A stretch of DNA of 33,575 bases, taken from the NCBI RefSeq assembly GCF_030523955.1, contig NZ_JAUNHL010000031.1:1-33575 (forward strand). Direction: 5' to 3'. Below the pieces are notes generated by a model. That model ran no database searches, was not told where the DNA came from, and saw only the letters and a program-made list of their open reading frames with translations. Shown piece by piece: positions 25,506 to 33,105 of this stretch. Source of the DNA: Neisseria sp. Its GTDB lineage: Bacteria > Pseudomonadota > Gammaproteobacteria > Burkholderiales > Neisseriaceae. Within the stretch, counting starts at the first letter, position 1, and the number at the start of each line of letters is the position of its first letter. A program made the position numbers and the translations under genes.

Positions 25506-25548
25506 ATGCCTTGAATACAAGGCGGCAGTCAACCAAGTTAAATATACG

Positions 25549-25576
25549 GGATACTCGGATCAAGCCCGAGCATGAC
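25549..25576. repeat. dRS3-like palindrome
   Basis: GGATACTCGGATCAAGCCCG followed by AGCATGAC, a near-consensus copy. The 338-base gap 25506-25843 contains this, the DUS pair at 25677-25706 and no supported gene. Confidence 0.65.
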
Positions 25577-25676
25577 GGAATACCGACCCAAATGTCCATT
25601 AAGCCACATTTGCAGAAATAAAAAGGCTTTTTGCAAAATATCAAATTGTTACAAAACCAATCGTTTCACGATCAAA

Positions 25677-25706
25677 TGCCTGTCTGAAAGTTATTCAGAC
25701 AGGCAT
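25677..25706. terminator. Inverted TG-wadDUS pair
   Basis: TGCCTGTCTGAAAG and TTCAGACAGGCA almost back to back, downstream of the flavoprotein gene. Confidence 0.7.
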
Positions 25707-25843
25707 CATACACGGCAGTAAGCAAGCGGTTTTACTCACAATCCATACCATATGGATAATTACCCGTGCAGGCTGCAAGTTTTATGGCATCGCTCCCTCA
25801 TTTCTGTTAAAAATACCCTCTTTATCATCCGCCCTTTGCCATC

Positions 25844-27616
25844 ATGCCGATTATCCGCAAAATCTCCCCCAAAATGATATTGGGCATACTCTTGTGTATT
25901 GCGCTGGCCTATTCGTTCTGGTTCAGCCCGTCTTGGCTGCAACTTTGTTACGGCCTCGCCCTGTTTCTGTTCGGCATGCAGTGTATCGAAGAAGGCTTGC
26001 ACAATGCCGCCGGCGGCACGCTCGAGCGGCTGATGGAAAAAACCACCGCCTCGCCACAAAAAGGCCTGTTGTTCGGCATCTTCGCCACCTTTATCCTGCA
26101 ATCAAGCACATTGGTTTCCCTGCTGACCATCGCCTTTTTGAGTACCGGCCTGATTACGCTGGCCGGCGGTATCGCCGTTTTGCTCGGCACCAACCTCGGC
26201 GCCACCAGCGGCATCTGGCTGCTGGCACTGGCCGGCCAGAGCATCAGCCTTAGCCCGATTGCGGTACCGATACTGGTATTCGGTATACTGGCCAGTTTTT
26301 TCAACAAGAAAGCCAAGGCCATCGGCCGCGTATTGGTCGGCATCTCGCTGATTTTCCTCGGCATCGATGCCATCAAATCCGGCTTTCACGACATCGGCGG
26401 ACAAGTCGATTTCGCCAACATCCAAGTCAGCGGCCCGGCCGAAATCGCCATTTTCACCGGCATCGGCCTGCTGCTCACCTTGGTTTTGCAATCCTCCCAC
26501 GCCACCCTGATTCTAACGCTGGCGGCTCTGGCGGGCGGCCAAATCAGCATCGCACAAGGCTTCGCCATCGCCATCGGCTCCAACGTCGGCAGCAGCGCCT
26601 CCACCGCCTTTGTCGGCATGTTCAGCAGCGAGCGCAACGGCCAGCGGCTGGCTTTGGCGCACCTGATTTTCAACTGCGTAACCGCCATACTCTCGCTGAT
26701 CCTGTGGCTGCCGCTTACCCGCTTCGTTACCTACACCGCCGATTTCACCGGCCTCAACAGCCTGCTGCAACTGGCGCTGTTCCACACCCTGTTCAACCTG
26801 CTGGGGCTGGCCGCTTTCTGGAAAATCCAGCAACCCTTTGCCGCCTATCTGCGCAAATGGCTGCCCGACAAAGCCAAACAGGAATTGCAGCCCGAGCGCA
26901 CCACCAAGTTCAAACCACTGTATTTGCATGAAAACATGCTGCGCTCCGGCGACACCGCCCTGCGCGCACTCTTCAAAGAAATCCGCCATCTCAACGATTT
27001 GGGCGTGGAAGTGATTTGCCACGCACTCTACATACCGGCCGATCAGCTCGATACCGTTTGCGCCACACGCGAAATGCCGCCGCCCGAGCAAAAGCTGGAA
27101 TTGAACGTACAATCGTTTTACGATGCCGAAATCAAACCGCTCTACAGCAGCATTCTGGAATTCGCCAGCAAAGTCAAATTAGACAGCCATGAAAACGATT
27201 ACCAAGAGCCGATGAGCACCGCCCATCTGGCCGCCTTCAAAACCGTAGAAATCATCAAAGAAAGCAAACACCTGCAAAAAAACATGCACCTTGTACTCTC
27301 CGATCCCGAATCACCCGTATTTCCGGATTACATGGCATTGCGCGCGAAACTGATGAACATCCTCTGCCTCTACCACCACACCCTGCCGCTGGCCGCCGAC
27401 GAGAGCCAATGGGGCGAACAAAGCGAACAAATCCAGCTGATGCAGCAAAGCATCGACGAAATCGAAGGCATGCGCGAACAAGCCTTCACCCAACTGCGCC
27501 AAGGCCTGCTCACCAGCTGGCAAGTCTCCTCACTGATGAACGACATCAACTACGCCCGTTTTATCGGCAACGGCCTATTGGAAATCTTACAAACCGCCGG
27601 TAAAGAATTGGCATAA
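25844..27616 (+). CDS. Na/Pi cotransporter family protein with C-terminal PhoU-like domain
   Basis: A 590-residue protein. Residues about 10-330 hold two inverted PNaS/NptA repeats with the duplicated QSS motif (ILQSSTLVSLL near 86 and VLQSSHATLIL near 216) and GTNLGATSG / GSNVGSSAS partners. Residues about 365-590 are a PhoU-like helical domain. The family imports phosphate with sodium; the bacterial PhoU-fused branch is often of unproven substrate, and some members may export phosphate or regulate it. ATG at 25844 is preceded by only a weak ribosome binding site. Codon use is like that of the core genes. It marks the left border of the DndCDE-like cassette. Confidence 0.9.
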   Translation: MPIIRKISPKMILGILLCIALAYSFWFSPSWLQLCYGLALFLFGMQCIEEGLHNAAGGTLERLMEKTTASPQKGLLFGIFATFILQSSTLVSLLTIAFLSTGLITLAGGIAVLLGTNLGATSGIWLLALAGQSISLSPIAVPILVFGILASFFNKKAKAIGRVLVGISLIFLGIDAIKSGFHDIGGQVDFANIQVSGPAEIAIFTGIGLLLTLVLQSSHATLILTLAALAGGQISIAQGFAIAIGSNVGSSASTAFVGMFSSERNGQRLALAHLIFNCVTAILSLILWLPLTRFVTYTADFTGLNSLLQLALFHTLFNLLGLAAFWKIQQPFAAYLRKWLPDKAKQELQPERTTKFKPLYLHENMLRSGDTALRALFKEIRHLNDLGVEVICHALYIPADQLDTVCATREMPPPEQKLELNVQSFYDAEIKPLYSSILEFASKVKLDSHENDYQEPMSTAHLAAFKTVEIIKESKHLQKNMHLVLSDPESPVFPDYMALRAKLMNILCLYHHTLPLAADESQWGEQSEQIQLMQQSIDEIEGMREQAFTQLRQGLLTSWQVSSLMNDINYARFIGNGLLEILQTAGKELA

Positions 27617-27634
27617 ACCATTTGCCAAAACCAA

Positions 27635-27665
27635 TGCCTGTCTGAAAAGCTTTTCAGACAGGCAT
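27635..27665. terminator. Inverted TG-wadDUS pair
   Basis: TGCCTGTCTGAAAAG and its inverted copy, nearly a perfect palindrome, between the Na/Pi gene and the regulator on the opposite strand. It is the last TG-wad form before the cassette. Confidence 0.75.
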
Positions 27666-27689
27666 TTACCGGTGCTTGCCAGTTTACTG

Positions 27690-27953
27690 CTAAGTTATCC
27701 TGACATTTCTTCTTTCAATGATAGTTCTCAGCACATTTGATGCATCCCATTCCAAACCTTTGCAATATTCTACAAACTCAAATATATCCAATCGTCTATC
27801 TCCCGTTTCTACCTTACCCACAAACGAATGAATCACATTCAATCTATCGGCCAAAGCACGTTGCGACAAACCCAGTTCCAGTCGACGCTGAATTAGGATT
27901 TGCCGCAGATACATATGTTCGTCGGAATGAACGGAAAGGCGCAGGTTTGTCAT
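27690..27953 (-). CDS. XRE-family HTH regulator (controller-like) of the dnd-like operon
   Basis: An 87-residue protein that is little more than one Cro/C1-type helix-turn-helix domain (residues about 15-70). LGLSQRALADRLNVIHSFVG holds helices 2 and 3. This size and build is that of controller proteins of restriction-modification systems and small phage-type repressors. It is divergent from the DndC-like gene, with 75 bases between start codons. That gap contains two copies of a palindrome adjacent to its own start and over both predicted promoters, so autoregulation is likely. ATG at 27953 has a poor ribosome binding site; an internal ATG at 27914 would remove 13 residues but keep the whole HTH. 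It may replace DndB, the usual repressor, which is absent. Confidence 0.82.
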   Translation of the reverse strand: MTNLRLSVHSDEHMYLRQILIQRRLELGLSQRALADRLNVIHSFVGKVETGDRRLDIFEFVEYCKGLEWDASNVLRTIIERRNVRIT

Positions 27954-27999
27954 TGCACCGATTTTAGGTACAATACTATTTGCACCTGTTTTAGGTTCA
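27954..27999. promoter_or_regulatory. Paired operator in the divergent promoter of the regulator and dndC-like gene
   Basis: TGCACC-N7-GGTACA at 27954-27972 and TGCACC-N7-GGTTCA at 27981-27999 are imperfect palindromes of the same form, 27 bp apart centre to centre. On the minus strand TTGAAC and TAGTAT with a 16-base spacer would be the regulator promoter. On the plus strand TTGCAC (27980-27985) and CAATAT (28003-28008) with 17 bases would serve the operon. The right-hand copy overlaps both -35 elements. Spacing and position are seen; binding by the XRE protein is inferred. Confidence 0.6.
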
Positions 28000-28028
28000 A
28001 ATCAATATTTTAACTATCAGCCGAATTA

Positions 28029-29177
28029 ATGACAGCCATCCCTATTCTCCTTGAAACACCATTTGACGTTATCCATAACGGAATAATCGACGAGTATCTC
28101 AGTAAAGTGCAGAGTTATCCGTGGATCGTTACTTTTTCTGGCGGCAAAGACAGTACTTTAGTCGCCCATCTTGTATTTGAGGCGCTACTGGAACTGCCTC
28201 CCAGTTTGCGGCAAAGGCAGGTTTATTTTGTTTCCAATGATACGTTGGTTGAAAGCCCTCTTGTGGTGAAGCATATGCGCGACACTTTAGAAAAAATTCT
28301 AAATGCCGCGCAAATATATAAACTACCTGTTCACGGGCGTGTAACTACGCCGAAAATTTCTGAAACCTTTTGGACACTGTTAATTGGCAAAGGTTACCCA
28401 TCACCCAATCGTAATATGCGCTGGTGTACTGACCGCCTCAAAATCGAACCGACCAGCACATTCATTAAAGAAACTGTTGATGCTAATGGTGCGGCCATTA
28501 TTGTTTTAGGTGTCCGCAAAGATGAATCCTCTACCCGAAAAGCCAGTATCAACAGCCATAAAAATATCGGCAACACCAACCTCACACCACATGGCAGCTT
28601 ACAAAATGCCTTTGTTTACCGACCTATTGTTGATTTGTCTACCGACGATGTTTGGGAATTTCTTGCATCCCACAACCCGCCATGGGGCGGTACGCACAGC
28701 GAACTAATCAAACTTTACCGCGAAGCGGCGGGGGGTGAATGCCCAATTGTATTATCACAGGAGGAAGCGCCGGGCTGCGGCACCAACTCCAGCCGTTTTG
28801 GCTGCTGGACGTGTACTGTAGTCAATAAAGATAAAAGCCTGCAAGGTTTTGTGGATGTAGGCAAAACCGAATATCAACCGCTGCTTGAATTTCGCGATTG
28901 GTTGGTAGAAATCCGCAACAAGCCTGAATACCGCCAAGTTGAACGGCGCAACGGTACGGTAACCATTAAAGGAGGCAAACATATTCCCGGCCCGTTTACG
29001 GTGGAAGCACGGCAGATGATTTTGCGGCGGCTGCTCGACATTCAGACAATCTACGGCAGCGAACTGATTTCCCAGGAAGAAATCGATTTGATTAAACAGA
29101 TTTGGGCAGAAGATTTGATTCAGTTACACAGTAAGAAAAAACTGTCTGGAAACATTTTGATAAAGGAAAACCAATGA
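28029..29177 (+). CDS. dndC: DndC-like sulfurtransferase of DNA phosphorothioation
   Basis: A 382-residue PP-loop ATP pyrophosphatase of the DndC/PAPS-reductase type. The PP-loop SGGKDST is at residues 37-43. Cysteines at 133 (RWCTDRLK), 238, 250, 259 and 262 (RFGCWTCTVV) are placed as expected for the iron-sulfur cluster of DndC. VLGVRKDESSTR (159-170) is another family stretch. In Dnd systems DndC activates the DNA backbone or carries sulfur from a cysteine desulfurase for replacement of a non-bridging phosphate oxygen. It is the first gene of the operon; its stop overlaps the next start (ATGA). No dndA is seen, so the desulfurase would come from elsewhere, probably IscS. The GC content is lower than in flanking core genes. 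Confidence 0.88.
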   Translation: MTAIPILLETPFDVIHNGIIDEYLSKVQSYPWIVTFSGGKDSTLVAHLVFEALLELPPSLRQRQVYFVSNDTLVESPLVVKHMRDTLEKILNAAQIYKLPVHGRVTTPKISETFWTLLIGKGYPSPNRNMRWCTDRLKIEPTSTFIKETVDANGAAIIVLGVRKDESSTRKASINSHKNIGNTNLTPHGSLQNAFVYRPIVDLSTDDVWEFLASHNPPWGGTHSELIKLYREAAGGECPIVLSQEEAPGCGTNSSRFGCWTCTVVNKDKSLQGFVDVGKTEYQPLLEFRDWLVEIRNKPEYRQVERRNGTVTIKGGKHIPGPFTVEARQMILRRLLDIQTIYGSELISQEEIDLIKQIWAEDLIQLHSKKKLSGNILIKENQ

Positions 29178-29395
29178 CTCCCGAAACACAAGAACAAATT
29201 AGTGATTTGCTGCTGTGGAGCGATAAAGAATCGCATGAAATTTTAAAAAAGGTAGCCACCGAACACGGCATAGAAATCGATGCCTTGGCCGATTTGGTAG
29301 CTTGGGAGCGCGAAGAGCTCGAAAGCATACGCCGTCGCCAAATGAATGCAACTTTTGATGAAATTTTTGATAACGAACACTACTGGAGAAAATAA
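29174..29395 (+). CDS. Small acidic protein of the dnd-like operon
   Basis: A 73-residue acidic protein (start MTPETQEQISDLLLWSDKES, end IFDNEHYWRK), probably all helical. It overlaps dndC by four bases and ends three bases before dndD, so it is surely co-translated. From memory, similar unnamed small proteins occur between dndC and dndD-like genes in other modification clusters, but I cannot name a domain. A role as adaptor or stabiliser of the DndC-DndD complex, or as a DNA mimic, would fit its size and charge but is speculation. Confidence 0.78.
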   Translation: MTPETQEQISDLLLWSDKESHEILKKVATEHGIEIDALADLVAWEREELESIRRRQMNATFDEIFDNEHYWRK

Positions 29396-29398
29396 GGC

Positions 29399-31447
29399 AT
29401 GTGGATCAGCAAAATCAAACTAAAAAATTTTAAATCCTATGCCGATGCAGAATTTACGTTTCCCGAGCCATCGGATAATAAAAACATTGTACTTATCGGT
29501 GCACAAAACGGTCACGGCAAAACAACCTTGTTAGAGGCAATTTATTTGTCACTCTACGACAAAGACGCGGTTAGCTATTTCAAACGTGCCGGTTTGAGCA
29601 GTGATGAGGTTTTATACCCGCGCTTTTTGAGCCAAGCTCTTTTTCATGAAGCAAACGACCGCTTTGGTTTGTATCAAATGGAACTGGAAATCGAAATAAT
29701 GCAGCGCAAGCGTGGCCAGTTGGTTGGCTTGAGAATTGGCCGCAAATGGTTTTTCAACCGCAACCGAGAATGGGACGGTAGCAATAATGAAGTACGCGCC
29801 AGCCTGATTTCAGACTGCCGCGAACAGCCGATAGCCGAAGAAGAAATTAAACATTACCTCAATGATTACGCCTTACCTTTTGATTACGCACCTTATTTCT
29901 TTTTTGACGGCGAGAAAATCAGCCAAATGGCCAAAGGTTCGGTCAGTGGTGCCGGCGAATGGTTGGGGCTGGCTTTACAAGGTTTACTAGGTGTGCATTT
30001 ATTAGGCCGTTTGAAAGATGATTTGAAACGCTATCGCACAAGTTTAATCAGCGCAAATGCTTCGCAGCGTGCAGTACAAGATTTGCAGAAAGCCGAAAAA
30101 GAGCTTTCACAGTTGGAAACTTTATATGGCATTTTGAAAGAACAATTAGAAGATGCATTAGCTGAAAAGCGGAATTTAGAAGAACAATTTGAAGAGTTGA
30201 CTGCCCAACTTGGCGGCGGTTCGGATATTGAAACATCAAAAGATTTACTGGCAAGAAAAGAAAATCTCATTAAAAGGCGCGAAAATTTGCGCAATACAGT
30301 TCAGCATGCAGTATTAGCTTTACCTTTGGCTTTATTGCCATCTGAACGTTTAGAAAAAATTTCCAATACTCTGACTGCCGATTTAAACCGTTTAAACCAT
30401 GAAGCAGGCCGTAACCAGGTTTCTTCACGCCTAGAGGATTTTTGGCAGACTTTTGTCGGCAGCGATAAAGTTAAGGAAGTATTGGGGCGTTCAGCAGAAG
30501 TGATTCTGCAAGACCCGTTAATGAAAGAAGCGGTTGATGATTGTTGGAAACGGCTATTTTATCCCTTGCCACCGAATTGTGCCGACCCTATTCAGCACAA
30601 TTATCTTTCCCAACAAGCAATTGCCAAAATCCAAGGCGAAATTGACAACCTTACAACTATATCGTCTGAAAAAATTGAAGATGTTTTGGCGGAAATCAAC
30701 ATTATCGAACATGAAGAAAAGCAGCTTGATACGCGTTTAGAAATTTTACGCCATTCCAATCATGAAGATTTAATAGAACAGTTAAAAACCGTACAGCAAG
30801 ATTTGAATGAAAGCACAAATAAGGTCGGCCAATGCGAATCCAATGCAAACCGCCAGCGTATGCAGATGGAGCGCAAACAGCAAGATGTCGAACGCTTACG
30901 TAGCGAAATTGAGAGAAACAATCCAAAACTGCTGAAATCAAAGCGGGCGGAAAAAGTCGGCCATATGATTGAAGCCTTAAGCAAGGAATTGCTGAAACAG
31001 AAAAACGAGCTTTTAAGTGAGGCGGCCACACGGATTAACCACGAACTTTATACTGACGAGCGCATTCACAAAATCCATATCAACGACAACGGCAAAATGG
31101 TCTTGTTCGGCCGAAACGGTGCGGAGTTTAACGGCGCATTATCTGCAGGCCAGATGCAGATTCTGATTATGTCGCTGGTATCAGCTTTGGCAGAAGTAAC
31201 GCGCTATCAAGCACCATTTGTAATTGATACACCGCTAGCACGTTTGGACAATCAACGCCGCAACAATCTATTCCGCCATTGGGCGAAACTGAATCAGCAG
31301 GTGATTTTGCTATCTCAGGATGCCGAAGTAACCCCTGCAATTAAAGAATCATTACAGGCTTATGTCAGCAAAACTTATCTAGTGAAAGCCGATATTTTGG
31401 ACAGCGTTGGCGCACGCTCTAATATTACTGAGAACGCTTATTTTTAA
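29399..31447 (+). CDS. dndD: DndD-like SMC/ABC-type ATPase
   Basis: A 682-residue Rad50/SMC-like ATPase. The N-terminal half-domain starts ISKIKLKNFKSY and has Walker A GAQNGHGKTT (34-43). FFFDGEKISQMA near 185 is characteristic of DndD. Two coiled-coil stretches (about 215-300 and 440-535) flank a middle region. The C-terminal half has the ABC signature ALSAGQ (580-585), Walker B FVIDTPLARLD (from 607) and the SQDAEV switch. I see no CxxC zinc hook. In Dnd systems DndD hydrolyses ATP and is thought to open or survey DNA for modification. Length is near that of known DndD (about 660). It lies between the small acidic protein and the FtsK fusion, with short gaps, in one operon. Confidence 0.88.
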   Translation: MWISKIKLKNFKSYADAEFTFPEPSDNKNIVLIGAQNGHGKTTLLEAIYLSLYDKDAVSYFKRAGLSSDEVLYPRFLSQALFHEANDRFGLYQMELEIEIMQRKRGQLVGLRIGRKWFFNRNREWDGSNNEVRASLISDCREQPIAEEEIKHYLNDYALPFDYAPYFFFDGEKISQMAKGSVSGAGEWLGLALQGLLGVHLLGRLKDDLKRYRTSLISANASQRAVQDLQKAEKELSQLETLYGILKEQLEDALAEKRNLEEQFEELTAQLGGGSDIETSKDLLARKENLIKRRENLRNTVQHAVLALPLALLPSERLEKISNTLTADLNRLNHEAGRNQVSSRLEDFWQTFVGSDKVKEVLGRSAEVILQDPLMKEAVDDCWKRLFYPLPPNCADPIQHNYLSQQAIAKIQGEIDNLTTISSEKIEDVLAEINIIEHEEKQLDTRLEILRHSNHEDLIEQLKTVQQDLNESTNKVGQCESNANRQRMQMERKQQDVERLRSEIERNNPKLLKSKRAEKVGHMIEALSKELLKQKNELLSEAATRINHELYTDERIHKIHINDNGKMVLFGRNGAEFNGALSAGQMQILIMSLVSALAEVTRYQAPFVIDTPLARLDNQRRNNLFRHWAKLNQQVILLSQDAEVTPAIKESLQAYVSKTYLVKADILDSVGARSNITENAYF

Positions 31448-31458
31448 AAGAGAAAACC

Positions 31459-33033
31459 ATGTATCAAATCGAAAACGGCAAGGAATGGGACGAAGAACTC
31501 TACCACACACTAATGGATAAACGTATCCGTTCCAGTAAAGAAGCCAAAGATATCAAACAGAAATTGGAATATGAGGGTGCGCTGCCTACTTTACCTAATC
31601 ATTACGATTGGCTAATGTTGTGTGTGTCCTATTGTTTAATTCATAGATATGGGCAAAATGAGCAACGAAAAATCATACCGGCTCCTGATACGGCAGGTAC
31701 AGAAATTTCTTCAGGCGGATTTAAAACCGCATTTCAGGAATATCATCATTTGTGGCTGGCGGTATTGAGCGATACTCTGTTTGAAATCAAAGGTAGCCCT
31801 TGTACGGCCAATGACTTGGGCGATTATATCCATAACCTTTGGCATACTGGCGCGGTGGAATTGGATAAATTTTGGCAGCGTTGCAAAGAATTTAAGCCGG
31901 ATTCTGAATTAGCGCAACGGCAGGAGTTTTTAAGTGAGCTGGTGAAAATGGCAGCAAAGAACTCGGAGAAACGTAGAGTGATAAAGTCTCCGAATAGTTT
32001 CAGTTCCAGTTCTGATCCAGTAAGGCCGTTGGAAAGCGATTTGGTCCAAACCATGACCAAAGTCCTGCAAAGTATGGGAAAGGGTGTACAGAGGCTGGTA
32101 TTTCAGGAAAGTGGGGTACGCTATGATTTTTATCTTTTGCAGTTTTCCGAGTACAACGATTGGGACAAAATCCATGAGCGGTTTTGTTCGGCATTGGGCA
32201 TGGAAGAGAATGCGGTGGTGGCCGAACGCAAAACGGGGTTGTCACACGCTTATAAATTAAAAATCAAACGTCCTGAAAATACTTGGCAGCATTTGGATAA
32301 AGTATTTTTGCAGACTGCCTTGCAACAGTACAGCGGTAATGCTGTTCTGCCTTTGTGTTTGGGAGCTGATGAAATAGGTAAGCCTGTATTTGATGATTTG
32401 CACAAAGCGCGCCATATTTTGGTGGGTGGTACAACAGGAGCAGGAAAATCTGTGATGGTTCGCACTTTGTTGCACAGTTTGTTTGAGTTAATACCGTCTG
32501 AAAAAGCAGAAATCGCTATTTTTGATTCTGCTAATGATTACGCCGTTTTCAAAGACAAGCAGAATTTGTGGAATGGTGAAATTCACGGTAATCGTGATGA
32601 AACGCGCGGCTTGTTGGAAACATTTGTCGAAGAAATGGACAACCGTTTAAATATGCTGAAAGAATACAACGCAACAGAAATTCGCTTACTGCCCGAAAAT
32701 ATTCGGCCAAAATATCTGATTATTCTGGTGGAAGAACTGGCTGCTTTGTTGGATAACGATAAAGAAGCGGAAAAGCCATTGGTTCAGCTTTTGCAGGAAG
32801 GCCGCAAAACCGGTATCCACCTGATTATGGCAACTCAAGAGCCTGACTCCAAAACATTTAGCGCGCGACTTCGTGCCAATATTCCAAGCAGAATTGCGTT
32901 GAAAGTATCCAAACCAGGTTCCTCGGAAATGATTTTGGGAGAGACCGGTGCCGAAAACCTGCTTGGTAGAGGTGATCATTTAGTTAAATGGGACAACGGC
33001 ACACCATTTTTCCTACATGGTTTTGATGTGTAA
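31459..33033 (+). CDS. DndE-like N terminus fused to an FtsK/SpoIIIE motor domain
   Basis: A 524-residue protein, 11 bases after dndD. Residues about 15-140 (RIRSSKEAKDIKQKL; WLMLCVSYCLIHRYG; a later helical part ending WHTGAVELDKF) resemble DndE, the small nicked-DNA-binding protein that normally follows DndD. The similarity is by pattern and position only. Residues about 210-275 look like an FtsK beta-type subdomain. Residues about 300-524 are a RecA-type FtsK/SpoIIIE domain with Walker A GGTTGAGKS (323-331), Walker B IILVEELAALL (421-431) and GIHLIMATQEP (452-462). The Walker B Asp is replaced by Glu (VEE instead of DE). No membrane segments, so it is not a division FtsK. I infer a DNA translocase tied to phosphorothioation; a restriction role is the main alternative. 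Confidence 0.75.
   Translation: MYQIENGKEWDEELYHTLMDKRIRSSKEAKDIKQKLEYEGALPTLPNHYDWLMLCVSYCLIHRYGQNEQRKIIPAPDTAGTEISSGGFKTAFQEYHHLWLAVLSDTLFEIKGSPCTANDLGDYIHNLWHTGAVELDKFWQRCKEFKPDSELAQRQEFLSELVKMAAKNSEKRRVIKSPNSFSSSSDPVRPLESDLVQTMTKVLQSMGKGVQRLVFQESGVRYDFYLLQFSEYNDWDKIHERFCSALGMEENAVVAERKTGLSHAYKLKIKRPENTWQHLDKVFLQTALQQYSGNAVLPLCLGADEIGKPVFDDLHKARHILVGGTTGAGKSVMVRTLLHSLFELIPSEKAEIAIFDSANDYAVFKDKQNLWNGEIHGNRDETRGLLETFVEEMDNRLNMLKEYNATEIRLLPENIRPKYLIILVEELAALLDNDKEAEKPLVQLLQEGRKTGIHLIMATQEPDSKTFSARLRANIPSRIALKVSKPGSSEMILGETGAENLLGRGDHLVKWDNGTPFFLHGFDV
32491..32502 (+). other. Near-canonical DUS inside the FtsK-fusion gene
   Basis: ATACCGTCTGAA differs by one base from the canonical ATGCCGTCTGAA of N. 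meningitidis and N. gonorrhoeae and lacks the TG-wad core. It could be a decayed DUS carried from another species or chance. Confidence 0.4.
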
Positions 33034-33048
33034 GGTTTATTTGAAACT

Positions 33049-33085
33049 AAAGGCCGTCTGAAAGTTTTTTCAGCCGGCCTTTTTT
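33049..33085 (+). terminator. Operon terminator containing an AG-DUS
   Basis: AAAGGCCGTCTGAAA and an imperfect inverted partner (TTTTTTCAGCCGGCCTTTTT) form a hairpin ending in a T run, 16 bases after the cassette's last stop. AGGCCGTCTGAA at 33051-33062 is an exact AG-DUS, unlike the TG-wad form around it. Confidence 0.78.
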
Positions 33086-33105
33086 CATCATTACGCTAAC
33101 AGGCG

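Noticed and set aside
27690..33033. Reading the cassette as an ordinary prophage fragment because of its XRE regulator
   Set aside because: No integrase, structural or lysis genes are present, and all four operon proteins fit a DNA-modification function.
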